Origin: Pseudomonas sp. A34-9
GTDB lineage: Bacteria > Pseudomonadota > Gammaproteobacteria > Pseudomonadales > Pseudomonadaceae
Reading direction: 5' to 3'
NCBI RefSeq assembly: GCF_029543085.1
Contig: NZ_CP119967.1
Coordinates: forward strand, 5,234,501 to 5,298,500
Length of the DNA: 64,000 bases
Below, in pieces: positions 29,346-38,750 of the stretch (position 1 is the stretch's first letter; each line of letters opens with the position of its first letter). Made by a program: the position numbers and the translations under genes. The notes under the pieces are model-generated. The model did not search any database and had not been told where the DNA came from. It was given only the letters and a program-made list of their open reading frames with translations.

Positions 29346-29445
29346 GGGTCTACTTCCTTAATAAGCCTGAGATGACTTTAGCCAGCGCCGAGCGTTGCGA
29401 CTAATATCTTCAAAGCCAACAACCGATCTCAAAAAGGCATACCTG

Positions 29446-30348
29446 ATGCTTTCAACCCGTCAATTGCGCTACTTCGTGGAAATTGCCGAATCCGGCAGCT
29501 TCAGTGCGGCGGCGGAACGTTTGTTCATCGCGCAATCGGCGCTGAGCCGGCAGATCAAGGAGATGGAGACTCAGCTACAAACATCGCTGTTCGAACGCAC
29601 CGCGCGCCAGCCCCGCCTCACCGCGGCGGGCGAAGCATTTTTACCGCGTGCGAAAAATCTGCTCAACGAACTGATTAAAGCCAGCGCCATGGCCACCGAA
29701 GTCGGTAACGGCCAACTCGGTACATTGCGCCTGAGTCATTCGAGCACCGTACCGATCAGTGGGCGCCTGCTGCGTGACATCAGCCGCTACCTCGATCAGC
29801 AACAAGGTGTGTCGCTGGACATCGGCAAACTGTCCTCGGAGGCGCAGCTTGAAGAATTGGCCGAGGGCCGACTCGATATCGGCTTGCTGCGCCTGCCCGT
29901 GCTTCGTCAGCGTGAAGGTATTCAGATTGTGCCGCTGTTTACCGAGCGGTTGCTGCTGGCCGTTCCGGCCGAACATCGGTTGTCCGGTTCGTCCCTGGTC
30001 GAACTGGCGCAACTGAAAAATGAACCGTTCATTTCCATTCCCCATCCACAGCGCGGCGGCCTGAGCTATTTATGTGCAGACCTGTGCATGCGTCAGGGCT
30101 TTTTCCCGAAAGCGGCGCGGGTGATGTCGCGCAAGACCACGCAATTGCAGTTGATTCAAGCCGGATTCGGCATTGCCCTGCTGCCGGAGTCGATGCAGGA
30201 TCTGGCCCCGCCCGGCGTACGCTTCCTGCCACTGAGCGACCCCGACTGCCAAAGCACCGTCGCCCTCGCCTATCGCCAGAACCCGACGCCACTGATCCAA
30301 CACTTCCTCCAGACGTTCACCTCATCTTCTGTAGGAGCTGACGAGTGA
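29446..30348 (+). CDS. LysR-family transcriptional regulator
   Basis: 300 residues. A winged helix-turn-helix lies at 1-60 (LRYFVEIAESGSFSAAAERLFIAQSALSRQ) and a substrate-binding domain at 90-290. The start ATG 29446 gives the usual LysR N-terminus. It faces the TauE/SafE permease, the typical arrangement of a LysR regulator and its target. The last five codons (VGADE) and the stop are made from the REP arm that starts at 30330, so the C-terminus was set by repeat insertion. Confidence 0.88.
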   Translation: MLSTRQLRYFVEIAESGSFSAAAERLFIAQSALSRQIKEMETQLQTSLFERTARQPRLTAAGEAFLPRAKNLLNELIKASAMATEVGNGQLGTLRLSHSSTVPISGRLLRDISRYLDQQQGVSLDIGKLSSEAQLEELAEGRLDIGLLRLPVLRQREGIQIVPLFTERLLLAVPAEHRLSGSSLVELAQLKNEPFISIPHPQRGGLSYLCADLCMRQGFFPKAARVMSRKTTQLQLIQAGFGIALLPESMQDLAPPGVRFLPLSDPDCQSTVALAYRQNPTPLIQHFLQTFTSSSVGADE

Positions 30349-30422
30349 AACGAGGCTGCGATCTTTTGATCTTTTTCACACAGATCAAGATCAAAAGATC
30401 GCAGCCTTCGGCAGCTCCTACA
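30330..30422. repeat. REP/REPIN palindrome overlapping the LysR 3' end
   Basis: The outer arms TGTAGGAGCTG (30330-30340) and its complement ending at 30422 enclose inner arms GGCTGCGATCTTTTGATC and GATCAAAAGATCGCAGCC. The left arm is partly degenerate (ACGAGTGAAACGA). It covers the LysR stop codon and most of the spacer before xseA. Confidence 0.85.
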
Positions 30423-30465
30423 GGGTCGGTGCAATTACGGCGAGAATGCCTTTAAACTGCGCCCC

Positions 30466-31845
30466 ATGATTAAAGATCCCTTTGCAAGACTTGGCCTGGA
30501 CCGTGAAGTCCTGACCGTCAGCCAACTCAACGGCCGCGCGCGGGTGTTGCTTGAAGACGTGTTCAGCAACATCTGGGTCGAAGGCGAAATCTCCAACCTC
30601 GCCCGCCCGGCGTCCGGCCACATCTATTTCACCCTCAAGGACAGTGGTGCGCAGGTGCGTTGCGCGTTGTTCCGGCAAAACGCGGCGCGGGTGCGTCAGG
30701 CACTGAAGGACGGCCTGGCGGTGAAGGTGCGTGGCAAGGTCTCGCTGTTCGAAGGCCGTGGCGACTATCAGCTGATTCTCGACACCGTCGAACCGGCTGG
30801 TGACGGCGCGCTACGCCTTGCGTTCGATGCACTGAAAGAAAAACTCAGTGCCGAAGGCCTGTTCAGTGCCGAACGCAAAGTCCCGTTGCCAGCGCATCCG
30901 CAGCGCATCGGCATCATCAGTTCGCCCACCGGCGCGGTGATTCGCGACATCATCAGTGTGTTCCGCCGCCGTGCGCCGCAAGTGCAGCTGACGTTGATTC
31001 CGACCGCCGTGCAGGGCCGCGAAGCCACGGCGCAAATCGTCCGTGCGCTGAAAATGGCCGATGCCCGTGGCTTCGACGCGCTGATCCTCGCCCGTGGCGG
31101 CGGCTCGCTGGAAGACCTCTGGTGCTTCAACGAAGAAGCCGTGGCCCGCGCCGTTGATGCCTGTGTGACGCCGATTGTCAGCGCCGTTGGCCATGAAACC
31201 GATGTGTCGATCAGCGATTTCGTCGCCGACGTACGCGCACCGACGCCGTCCGCCGCCGCCGAGTTGCTCGCCCCCGATTCCAGTCACTTGATCCGTCAGG
31301 TCGAGAGCCTGCATCGGCGCCTGGTGATGCGCATGCGCGACCGCTTGATGCGTGATCGTCTGCGTCTGGAAGGCATGGCGCGTCGCTTGCGCCATCCCGG
31401 CGAACGTCTGCGCCAGCAGGCACAGCGCCTGGACGATCTGGACATGCGTATGCGCCGCGCTTTCGAGCGCCATCTCAATACCCGTCGTGAACGCTTGATT
31501 CGCCTGGAAACCCGCCTCGCCGGGCAACATCCGGGGCGACAACTGGCGATGTTGCGCCAGCGTCTCGACAGCCTCGCCGAACGATTGCCGCGAGCCATGC
31601 GCGAAGGCCTGAAAAATCGTCGCCTGCAATTGCACAGTCAGATGCAGACACTGCACGTGGTCAGCCCGCTGGCAACGCTGGGCCGGGGTTACAGCATTTT
31701 GCTGGATGAGCGCGGCCACGCGATCCGCAACGCGGCACAAACCCACACCGGCCAGCGTCTCAAAGCCAAACTGGGCGAAGGCGAACTGCAAGTGCGCGTC
31801 GAGGACAATCACCTGACGCCTGTCACCCTTTCTTTACTGGACTGA
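30466..31845 (+). CDS. xseA: Exodeoxyribonuclease VII large subunit
   Basis: 459 residues. The N-terminal OB-fold (about 15-110: LTVSQLNGRARVLLEDVFSNIWVEGEIS) is followed by the catalytic domain (IGIISSPTGAVIRDI, LILARGGGSLEDLW, VSAVGHETDVSISDFVAD) and a long coiled coil (290-400). With XseB, coded elsewhere, it degrades single-stranded DNA. The next gene starts three bases after its stop. Confidence 0.96.
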   Translation: MIKDPFARLGLDREVLTVSQLNGRARVLLEDVFSNIWVEGEISNLARPASGHIYFTLKDSGAQVRCALFRQNAARVRQALKDGLAVKVRGKVSLFEGRGDYQLILDTVEPAGDGALRLAFDALKEKLSAEGLFSAERKVPLPAHPQRIGIISSPTGAVIRDIISVFRRRAPQVQLTLIPTAVQGREATAQIVRALKMADARGFDALILARGGGSLEDLWCFNEEAVARAVDACVTPIVSAVGHETDVSISDFVADVRAPTPSAAAELLAPDSSHLIRQVESLHRRLVMRMRDRLMRDRLRLEGMARRLRHPGERLRQQAQRLDDLDMRMRRAFERHLNTRRERLIRLETRLAGQHPGRQLAMLRQRLDSLAERLPRAMREGLKNRRLQLHSQMQTLHVVSPLATLGRGYSILLDERGHAIRNAAQTHTGQRLKAKLGEGELQVRVEDNHLTPVTLSLLD

Positions 31846-31848
31846 TCC

Positions 31849-32670
31849 ATGCCGCGTTTTCTGGCTCCACTGTTTTTGCTTTGCCTGACCTTCAATGCCC
31901 ACGCCGACAGTTACATCACCCGGCTGCTGAACAAACCCGTGCCGGGCGGTGTGGCGGTGGTCGATCTCGGCACTGCCGCGCAGGCGCCGAAAGCCACCTA
32001 TCAGGGCAAGCCGGTGTTGGTGGTCAAGGAACAGAGCAACTGGCTGGCGATTGTCGGCGTGCCGTTGACTGTGAAGCCGGGCGCGCAACAGATCAGCAGT
32101 GGCGGGCGCAATCTGCCGTTCACCGTGGGCAACAAGAAATACCCGGAACAGCGCATCACCCTGAAGAACAAGCAGCAGGTCAATCCGGATCAATCGAACC
32201 TTAAACGCATCGAAGGCGAACTGGCCGAGCAGATCAAGGCCTACCGCAGCTTCAGCCCGAACACGCCGAGCAATCTGCTGCTGGACAAACCGGTCAACGG
32301 GCCGCTGTCGAGCAAGTTTGGCGTGCGCCGCTTCTTTAATGGTGAAGAGCGCAACCCGCACGCCGGCCTCGACTTCGCGGTGCCGGCGGGCACGCCGATC
32401 AAGACCCCGGCGGCGGGCAAAGTGATCCTTACCGGCAACTATTTCTTCAACGGCAATACGGTATTTGTCGACCATGGGCAGGGCTTTATCAGCATGTTCT
32501 GCCACATGTCGAAAATCGATGTGAAGGTCGGTGATCAATTGGCGCGGGGCGCAGTGGTCGGCAAGGTGGGCTCGACGGGGCGGGCGACCGGGCCGCATAT
32601 GCATTGGAATGTCAGCCTGAACGATGCGCGGGTGGATCCGGCGATTTTTATTGGTGCATTCCAGCCTTAA
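31849..32670 (+). CDS. M23-family periplasmic peptidase
   Basis: 273 residues with a signal peptide (1-19, cleavage after AHA). The LytM/M23 zinc site is complete: HAGLD with His173 region (NPHAGLDFA), and HMHWN near 251. The N-terminal part (25-100) is the extension seen in the NlpD-unrelated Pseudomonas PA3787 group. It would cut peptidoglycan cross-bridges or activate an amidase. It is three bases after xseA, probably in one transcript. Confidence 0.88.
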   Translation: MPRFLAPLFLLCLTFNAHADSYITRLLNKPVPGGVAVVDLGTAAQAPKATYQGKPVLVVKEQSNWLAIVGVPLTVKPGAQQISSGGRNLPFTVGNKKYPEQRITLKNKQQVNPDQSNLKRIEGELAEQIKAYRSFSPNTPSNLLLDKPVNGPLSSKFGVRRFFNGEERNPHAGLDFAVPAGTPIKTPAAGKVILTGNYFFNGNTVFVDHGQGFISMFCHMSKIDVKVGDQLARGAVVGKVGSTGRATGPHMHWNVSLNDARVDPAIFIGAFQP

Positions 32671-32688
32671 ATATGTGTTGAGGCGACC

Positions 32689-32777
32689 GGCCTCTTCGCG
32701 AGCAGGCTCGCTCCCACACTCGATCTTATTAACAACAAAGATCCCCTGTGGGAGCGAGCCTGCTCGCGAAGGCGGCC
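32689..32777. repeat. REP-type palindrome, CGCGAGCAGGCTCGCTCCCACA family
   Basis: The arms CGCGAGCAGGCTCGCTCCCA (32698-32717) and TGGGAGCGAGCCTGCTCGCG (32749-32768) are perfect complements. Between M23 gene and leuA. Confidence 0.85.
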
Positions 32778-32930
32778 TGTACAACACCGCAATACTCAAT
32801 GACCCCCCAAAAAATCAATTGCGCCCCAACCGAACCCCGCGCAAAAAACTAAACAATGGCCTTTATTACGCACAATAAAATCGCGCAAAAACTCGCTTTC
32901 CGAGTATTCCTCTCAATTTTTTCCGACTGC

Positions 32931-32959
32931 TTGCCATCCTTCCCACCCGCGGTTAGGGT
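32931..32959 (+). promoter_or_regulatory. Sigma-70 promoter of leuA
   Basis: TTGCCA (32931-32936) and TAGGGT (32954-32959) are 17 bases apart. The expected transcription start, about seven bases after the -10 box, falls on or next to the ATG of the small leader ORF at 32967. Confidence 0.65.
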
Positions 32960-32966
32960 TGAAGGC

Positions 32967-33044
32967 ATGAAAACCTCTCACACCCTCATTCAGCTTCGCC
33001 AGCACCGCAGCTTGTGCCTTGTCAGCGCACGACTGCCAGGCTGA
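32967..33044 (+). CDS. Candidate leader peptide of leuA
   Basis: A 25-codon ORF starting [15 protein letters not shown] and ending ARLPG. Five of 25 codons are Leu, spread over CTC, CTT, TTG and CTG, with CTT used twice, plus a CGA Arg codon. The mRNA probably begins at or one base before its AUG, so it would be translated without a ribosome site. A leucine- or ribosome-sensing leader is plausible, but the spacer to leuA (33045-33133) has no strong terminator with a U-tract. Unproven. Confidence 0.5.
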   Translation: MKTSHTLIQLRQHRSLCLVSARLPG

Positions 33045-33133
33045 ATCGCTGCGCCTCGTCCCACGCTTTTCCCAGATCATTCGTAACACCGGCAGGCCGC
33101 CTCTTTTCGGCCCAGACAATAAGGAATTTCCCG

Positions 33134-34813
33134 ATGAGCATGCTCAAAGATCCGTCTTCGAAATACCGCGCGTTTCCTGTCATCAACCTGCCGGATCGCA
33201 CCTGGCCATCGAAAACCATCGATGCCGCGCCGATCTGGTGCAGCTCCGACCTGCGCGACGGCAACCAGTCGCTGATCGAGCCGATGGACGCGGTGAAGAA
33301 GCTGCGTTTCTGGAAAACCCTCGTTCAGGTCGGTGTTAAAGAGATCGAAGCGTCGTTCCCGGCCGCTTCGCAAACCGACTTCGACTTCGTGCGTACCCTG
33401 ATCGAAGAAGGCCACATTCCGGACGACACCACCATTCAGGTGCTGACCCAGGGCCGTGAAGACTTGATCGAGCGCACCTTCGAATCCCTCCGTGGCGCGA
33501 AGAAAGCCATCGTCCACCTGTACAACGCCACCTCGCCGTCTTTCCGTCGCATTGTCTTCAACCAAGACAAGGACGGCATCAAGGCCATCGCCGTCAACGC
33601 CGCCAAGCTGTTCGTCAAATACGCCGCGATGCAGCCGGAAACCGAATGGACCTTCGAATACTCGCCGGAAACCTTCAGTGCCACTGAGCTGGAATTCGCC
33701 AAGGAAGTCTGTGATGCGGTGATCGAGGTGTGGAACCCGACGCCTGAGCACAAGATGATCCTCAACCTGCCGGCCACCGTTGAATGTGCAACTCCGAACA
33801 TCTACGCCGATCAGATCGAGTGGTTCGGCCGCAACATCAACCGTCGTGACAGCGTGATCATCAGCCTGCACACCCACAACGACCGTGGCACTGGCGTTGC
33901 GGCGACCGAACTGGGCCTGATGGCCGGCGCCGACCGTGTCGAAGGCTGCCTGTTCGGCAACGGCGAACGTACCGGTAACGTCGATCTCGTCACCGTCGCC
34001 CTGAACATGTACACCCAGGGTCTCGACCCGCAGCTGGACTTCTCCGACATCGATGGCGTGCGCAAAGTGGTCGAGGAGTGCAACCAGATTCAGGTTCACC
34101 CGCGTCACCCGTACGTCGGCGACCTGGTGCACACCGCGTTCTCCGGCTCGCACCAGGATGCGATCCGCAAAGGCTTCTCCCAGCAGAAACCGGACGCGCT
34201 TTGGGAAGTTCCGTACTTGCCAATCGACCCGGCCGACATTGGCCGCAGCTACGAGGCGGTGATTCGCGTCAACAGCCAGTCAGGCAAGGGCGGCATCGCT
34301 TACTTGCTGGAGCAGGAATACGGCATCAGCCTGCCACGTCGCATGCAGATCGAATTCAGCCAGGTTGTGCAGCGTGAAACCGACCGTCTGGGCCTGGAGA
34401 TGACCGCCAAGCAGATTCATTCGCTGTTGATCAGCGAATACCTGCAAGCCAACACTCCGTATGCGCTGGTCAGCCATCGCCTGCAGGAAGAAAACGGCAA
34501 CAGCAATGTTGAAGTGGAAGTGGCGAGCAAAGGTCAGGGCGAAACCAACCTGCACTGGCGCGGCAAGGGCAACGGTGCGCTGGAAGCACTGGTGGCCGGC
34601 CTGCCGATTCCGGTGGAGATCATGGACTACAACGAACATGCGATTGGCGCGGGCACCAACGCCAAGGCAGCGGCCTACATCGAACTGCGCGTGAACGGTG
34701 AGCGTGCAGTGCATGGCGTGGGTATCGATGAAAACATCACCACCGCCAGCTTCAAGGCGCTGTTCAGCGCGTTGAATCGCTCGCTGAGCCAGCCTGAGGC
34801 GAAAGCGGCGTAA
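33134..34813 (+). CDS. leuA: 2-isopropylmalate synthase
   Basis: 559 residues, the long LeuA form. It condenses acetyl-CoA with 2-ketoisovalerate, the first step of leucine synthesis. The HMGL-like barrel has [13 protein letters not shown] and [13 protein letters not shown] (metal-binding His pair), and the C-terminal regulatory domain (about 430-555) binds leucine for feedback control. ATG 33134 follows AAGGAA (33121-33126); an ATG six bases later is also possible. Confidence 0.96.
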   Translation: MSMLKDPSSKYRAFPVINLPDRTWPSKTIDAAPIWCSSDLRDGNQSLIEPMDAVKKLRFWKTLVQVGVKEIEASFPAASQTDFDFVRTLIEEGHIPDDTTIQVLTQGREDLIERTFESLRGAKKAIVHLYNATSPSFRRIVFNQDKDGIKAIAVNAAKLFVKYAAMQPETEWTFEYSPETFSATELEFAKEVCDAVIEVWNPTPEHKMILNLPATVECATPNIYADQIEWFGRNINRRDSVIISLHTHNDRGTGVAATELGLMAGADRVEGCLFGNGERTGNVDLVTVALNMYTQGLDPQLDFSDIDGVRKVVEECNQIQVHPRHPYVGDLVHTAFSGSHQDAIRKGFSQQKPDALWEVPYLPIDPADIGRSYEAVIRVNSQSGKGGIAYLLEQEYGISLPRRMQIEFSQVVQRETDRLGLEMTAKQIHSLLISEYLQANTPYALVSHRLQEENGNSNVEVEVASKGQGETNLHWRGKGNGALEALVAGLPIPVEIMDYNEHAIGAGTNAKAAAYIELRVNGERAVHGVGIDENITTASFKALFSALNRSLSQPEAKAA

Positions 34814-34830
34814 TCGACCGCTGAAATGCA

Positions 34831-34867
34831 AAAGGCCCCGGAGTGCGAACTCCGGGGCCTTTTTTTG
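34831..34867 (+). terminator. leuA terminator
   Basis: AGGCCCCGGAGT (34833-34844), loop GCGA, then ACTCCGGGGCCT (34849-34860) and seven T. Confidence 0.95.
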
Positions 34868-34872
34868 TCTAC

Positions 34873-34974
34873 GATCGTTCCCACGCTCTGCGTGGGAATG
34901 CCTCAAGGGACGCTCTGCGTCCAGTGACGCGGAGCGTCACGGGCTGCATTCCCACGCAGAGCGTGGGAACGATC
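34873..34974. repeat. Inverted repeat, CGTTCCCACGCTCTGCGTGGG family, copy 1
   Basis: GATCGTTCCCACGCTCTGCG (34873-34892 and on to 34900) is repeated inverted at 34947-34974. Inner pairs GGACGCTCTGCGTCC and GTGACGCGGAGCGTCAC are hairpins too. A second copy lies at 37021-37130, on the other side of the nitrilase-aminotransferase pair. Confidence 0.85.
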
Positions 34975-34981
34975 AGTTACC

Positions 34982-35773
34982 TCAGGTGAACTCGAAGGTG
35001 TCGGCATCCAGATTCGCTGGAAAGCGCTCACGATAAGCCGCCAATGGCGCCGCTTCCAGCACCACCTTGAACACCCCGTCCGCCTCCCCCGCCGCCAGCA
35101 AGGTTTCACCCTGGAAATCCAGTACCTGACTGTCGCCGGTGTAAGCGAAGCCCTTGCCGTCGGTGCCGACGCGGTTCACCGCCGCCACATAACAAAGGTT
35201 TTCGATCGCACGTGCCGGTAACAGGCGATTCCAGTGCAAACGCCGCGCGCCCGGCCAATTGGCGGTGTACAGCAACAGATCGGTATCTTGCGCATCGCGG
35301 CTCCACACCGGAAAACGCAGGTCGTAACAAATCAGCGGGCGGATACGCCAACCCTTGAGTTCGAACTGCACCTGCCGTTCGCCAGGGGTGTAGTGGTTGT
35401 GCTCACCGGCCATACGGAACAGGTGACGCTTGTCGTAATGCAATACTTCGCCATCCGGCCGCGCCCACAGCAGGCGATTACGATGGCTGCCGTCAGACGC
35501 CTGAATAATCACACTGCCGGTGATCACCGCGTTAAGTTTGGCCGCCTGAACGCGCAGCCATTTTGTGGTCGGACCATTCTCGGCTTCGGCGAGGGTCTCG
35601 GACTCCATGGAAAATCCGGTGGTGAACATTTCCGGCAGGATGATCAGATCCGCCCCGCGCGCCTGCTCCAGCAACACCTCGAAATGCTCGAAGTTGGCCT
35701 GGCGGTCGTGCCAGGCCAGGCTGGTCTGGATCAGCGCCAGGTTGAGATCGGGTAACGCACTCAGATCACGCAT
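34982..35773 (-). CDS. Omega-amidase / nitrilase-superfamily hydrolase (YafV-like)
   Basis: 263 residues, cytoplasmic. The Glu-Lys-Cys triad is complete: Glu48 (ILPEMF), Lys115 (YDKRHLF) and Cys149 (PLICYDLRFPVW). The motif set fits Nit2/YafV omega-amidases, which hydrolyse 2-oxoglutaramate or 2-oxosuccinamate. Its first 13 bases overlap the 3' end of the aminotransferase gene upstream, so the two act together: a glutamine transaminase makes the omega-amide and this enzyme removes it. Confidence 0.88.
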   Translation of the reverse strand: MRDLSALPDLNLALIQTSLAWHDRQANFEHFEVLLEQARGADLIILPEMFTTGFSMESETLAEAENGPTTKWLRVQAAKLNAVITGSVIIQASDGSHRNRLLWARPDGEVLHYDKRHLFRMAGEHNHYTPGERQVQFELKGWRIRPLICYDLRFPVWSRDAQDTDLLLYTANWPGARRLHWNRLLPARAIENLCYVAAVNRVGTDGKGFAYTGDSQVLDFQGETLLAAGEADGVFKVVLEAAPLAAYRERFPANLDADTFEFT

Positions 35774-36909
35774 AGTTTCGCCGCCGCTTCACGCAGCGTC
35801 TCCTCGCGTTTGGCGAAGCACAAGCGCACCAGGCGCTGGCCTTCAGGTGGGTTCTGGTAGAACACCGACACCGGAATACTCGCCACGCCGTGCTCGCGGG
35901 TCATCCACATCGCCATCTCGACATCGTTCAGGTCGGGGCGAATCTGCGAATAATCGACCAGTTGAAAATAGGTGCCGGTGACACGAGTAAAGCTGAAGCG
36001 CGAAGGTGCCAGCAGATCGCAGAACAGATCGCGCTTGGCCTGATAAAAGCCCGGCAACTCTTCGACGTGTTCCGGATGTTCGGCCATGTAATCGGCCAGG
36101 GCATATTGCAACGGCGTGACGCCGCAGAAACTGACGTACTGGTGCACCTTGCGCAATTCAGCCGTCAGGGCTGGCGGCGCGACGACGTAACCGGTTTTCC
36201 AGCCGGTGACGTGATAAGTCTTGCCGAACGAGCTGACCACGAACGCGCGCTGATACAGCTCTTCGTGGGCCAGCACGCTGACGTGGGGCACGCCGTCGAA
36301 TACCAGGTGTTCGTAAACTTCATCACTGATCAGGTAGATGTCGCGACCACGGATCAACGCCGCCAGTTGATCGAGCTCGGCACGACTGATCAAAGCGCCG
36401 CTCGGGTTGTGCGGGGTGTTGATGACGATCATTTTCGTACGCGGACTGAGGGCCGCGGCGAGCTGGTCGAAATCGATGGAGAAATCGTCCGGTTTCAGTT
36501 GCACATGCACGCAACGACCGCCCGCCAACTCCGTCGCCGGTTCGTAGCTGTCGTAGCACGGATCGAAGACGATGACTTCGTCGCCGCTGTGGATAACCGC
36601 CTGAATCGCACAGAAGATCGCCTGGGTGGCACCTGGCGTGACCGTCACTTCGCTGTCGGCATTGACCTGCACGCCATAGCTGCGGGCGATTTTCGCTGCA
36701 ATCTGCTCGCGCAAGGCCGGCAAACCGGTCATCGGTGAATATTGGTTATGGCCACTGGCGATGTGCCGACCTACCGCGTCACGCAATGACTGCGGGCCGT
36801 CAAAATCAGGAAAACCCTGGGACAGGTTGATCGCGCCGGTTTGCGCCGCGAGCTGAGACATCTGCGTGAAAATAGTGATGCCGACATTCGGCAGCTTGCT
36901 GGTGATCAT
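35761..36909 (-). CDS. PLP aminotransferase, methionine/glutamine transaminase type (YbdL-like)
   Basis: 382 residues, fold type I. It binds PLP at Lys230 (SSFGKTYHVTGWK). INLSQGFPDFDGP, NTPHNPSGA and SDEVYEHLVF are typical of the YbdL/kynurenine aminotransferase group, which uses methionine or glutamine with 2-oxo acids such as ketomethylthiobutyrate. The start ATG at 36909 (MITSKLPNVGI) fits; the frame extends 36 codons upstream with no similarity. It overlaps the omega-amidase gene downstream. Confidence 0.9.
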   Translation of the reverse strand: MITSKLPNVGITIFTQMSQLAAQTGAINLSQGFPDFDGPQSLRDAVGRHIASGHNQYSPMTGLPALREQIAAKIARSYGVQVNADSEVTVTPGATQAIFCAIQAVIHSGDEVIVFDPCYDSYEPATELAGGRCVHVQLKPDDFSIDFDQLAAALSPRTKMIVINTPHNPSGALISRAELDQLAALIRGRDIYLISDEVYEHLVFDGVPHVSVLAHEELYQRAFVVSSFGKTYHVTGWKTGYVVAPPALTAELRKVHQYVSFCGVTPLQYALADYMAEHPEHVEELPGFYQAKRDLFCDLLAPSRFSFTRVTGTYFQLVDYSQIRPDLNDVEMAMWMTREHGVASIPVSVFYQNPPEGQRLVRLCFAKREETLREAAAKLCVI

Positions 36910-37020
36910 CGGGGGTTCCCTGCTCAACACCCGGCTCTGACGACGGCGCGGGAGAGCCCGAGGATAGCCCATCCGGCGCCCATAAAAAAAGGGCGCCGGA
37001 TGGCACCCTTCTCTCATGTT

Positions 37021-37130
37021 GATCGTTCCCGCGCTCTGCGTGGGAATGCAGCCTTGGACGCTCTGCGTCCGTCGCTCATGTGACGCAGAGCGTCACGGGA
37101 TACATTCCCACGCGGAGCATTGGAACGATC
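37021..37130. repeat. Inverted repeat, CGTTCCCACGCTCTGCGTGGG family, copy 2
   Basis: Arms at 37021-37048 and 37103-37130 match copy 1 at 34873-34974 with several mismatches (GCGCTCTG, GAGCATTGG). Contains GGACGCTCTGCGTCC again. Confidence 0.85.
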
Positions 37131-37144
37131 AACGACCCGCGACC

Positions 37145-38614
37145 TTATTTCTTGTCGCGGCGCTTCTTGTCGGCTTTTTTATGGTGCGACATCAAGCGAC
37201 GCTTCTTGTTGACCTGGCGGTCGGTCAGCGTGGTCTTGTTGCCTTCGTACGGGTTCTCGCCGCCCTTGAACTCGATGCGGATCGGCGTACCGACCAGCTT
37301 CAGTACACGACGGTAGGTGTTCTCGAGATAACGCACGTACGACTTCGGCACTTTCTCGATCTGGTTACCGTGGATCACGATGATCGGCGGGTTCGCACCA
37401 CCCAGGTGAGCGTAACGCAGCTTGATCCGGCGGTTGTTGACCATCGGCGGCGCGTGCTCGCCAACCGCGTCTTCCAGAATCTGGGTCAGACGGTTGGTCG
37501 GCCAACGGGTGACCGCCGACTTGAACGAGTTCTGTACCGAAGCGTAGAGATTGCCCACGCCAGTGCCGTGCAGGGCCGAGATGAAGTGGATGTCGGCGTA
37601 ATCAACGAAGAACAGACGACGCTGCAGCTCGACCTTGACGTAGTCGCGCTCGCTCGGCGTCATGCCGTCCCACTTGTTGATCGCGATCACCAGCGCACGA
37701 CCCGACTCGATGGCAAAACCGAGCAGGTTGAGGTCGTGATCGACCACACCTTCGCGGGCGTCCATCACGAAGATCACCACGTTGGCGTCTTTGATCGCCT
37801 GCAGGGTTTTGACCACGGAGAATTTTTCGACTTCTTCGTGGATCTTGCCGCGCTTGCGCACACCGGCGGTGTCGATCAGCGTGTACTTCTCTTCATTGCG
37901 CTCGAACGGAATGTAGATACTGTCGCGGGTGGTGCCGGGTTGGTCGTAGACGATGACGCGGTCTTCACCGAGCATGCGGTTGACCAGCGTCGATTTGCCG
38001 ACGTTCGGACGACCGATGATAGCGATCTTGATGCCGTCTTTTTCGCTTGGGCCCGGAATGCGCTTGGCTTCCTCGCCTTCGGCAACGATCTCTTCTTCGC
38101 CTTCTTCCGGCTCTTCTTCGTCGCGCGGGAAATCACCCAGGGCGATTTCCAGCATCTGGGTGATGCCACGGCCGTGAGCACCGGCGATCGGAATCGCGTG
38201 GCCCATGCCCAATGGAGCGAATTCAGCGCGGGCCATTTCCGGGTCGATGTTGTCGACCTTGTTGGCAACCACATAAGAACGCTTGTTACGTTTGCGCAGG
38301 TGTTCGGCGATCATCTGGTCGGCGGCGGTGAAGCCGGCCTTGGCATCTACCAGGAACAGCACAACATCCGCTTCTTCGATGGCCAGCAGCGACTGCTCGG
38401 CCATTTTTTCGTCCATACCGTGCTCGTCACCGGAGATACCACCGGTGTCGACGAGAATGTAGGAACGCCCTTGCCACTTGGCCTCACCGTACTGGCGATC
38501 ACGGGTCAGACCGGACAAGTCGCCGACAATGGCGTCGCGAGTCCTGGTCAGGCGGTTGAACAAGGTGGACTTGCCGACGTTCGGTCGGCCCACCAGGGCG
38601 ATTACGGGAACCAT
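37145..38614 (-). CDS. der: Ribosome biogenesis GTPase Der
   Basis: 489 residues with two GTPase domains in tandem (GRPNVGKST at 9-17 and again near residue 200) and a C-terminal KH-like domain. An acidic linker of Glu residues lies between the G domains ([17 protein letters not shown]). It is needed for 50S assembly. Start 38614 gives [12 protein letters not shown]; a GTG four codons earlier is possible. The C-terminus is Lys-rich ([13 protein letters not shown]). Confidence 0.97.
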   Translation of the reverse strand: MVPVIALVGRPNVGKSTLFNRLTRTRDAIVGDLSGLTRDRQYGEAKWQGRSYILVDTGGISGDEHGMDEKMAEQSLLAIEEADVVLFLVDAKAGFTAADQMIAEHLRKRNKRSYVVANKVDNIDPEMARAEFAPLGMGHAIPIAGAHGRGITQMLEIALGDFPRDEEEPEEGEEEIVAEGEEAKRIPGPSEKDGIKIAIIGRPNVGKSTLVNRMLGEDRVIVYDQPGTTRDSIYIPFERNEEKYTLIDTAGVRKRGKIHEEVEKFSVVKTLQAIKDANVVIFVMDAREGVVDHDLNLLGFAIESGRALVIAINKWDGMTPSERDYVKVELQRRLFFVDYADIHFISALHGTGVGNLYASVQNSFKSAVTRWPTNRLTQILEDAVGEHAPPMVNNRRIKLRYAHLGGANPPIIVIHGNQIEKVPKSYVRYLENTYRRVLKLVGTPIRIEFKGGENPYEGNKTTLTDRQVNKKRRLMSHHKKADKKRRDKK

Positions 38615-38640
38615 GCGGCTCTCCACTTCGTTATTTCAGA

Positions 38641-38670
38641 AAATACAAAAGCCGCTGCGAGGCAGCGGCT
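38641..38670 (-). terminator. Terminator between bamB and der
   Basis: AGCCGCTGC (38650-38658) and GCAGCGGCT (38662-38670) form a nine-pair stem with loop GAG; on the minus strand it is followed by TTTTGTATTTT. It would reduce read-through from bamB into der. Confidence 0.75.
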
Positions 38671-38750
38671 GGTGCTCGGGGCAACGCCTGTTAGCGCTGC
38701 AAGCCCCATGAATCCGGGGCCGCCTGGGGGTTTAACCCCAAGCATAGTTG

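Noticed and set aside
32856..33044. 62-codon ORF upstream of leuA
   Set aside because: The first 37 codons lie upstream of the promoter start and are AT-rich non-coding sequence; only the last 25 codons are a plausible leader.
33077..34153. 358-residue frame antisense to leuA
   Set aside because: Shadow of leuA; no start signal or family.
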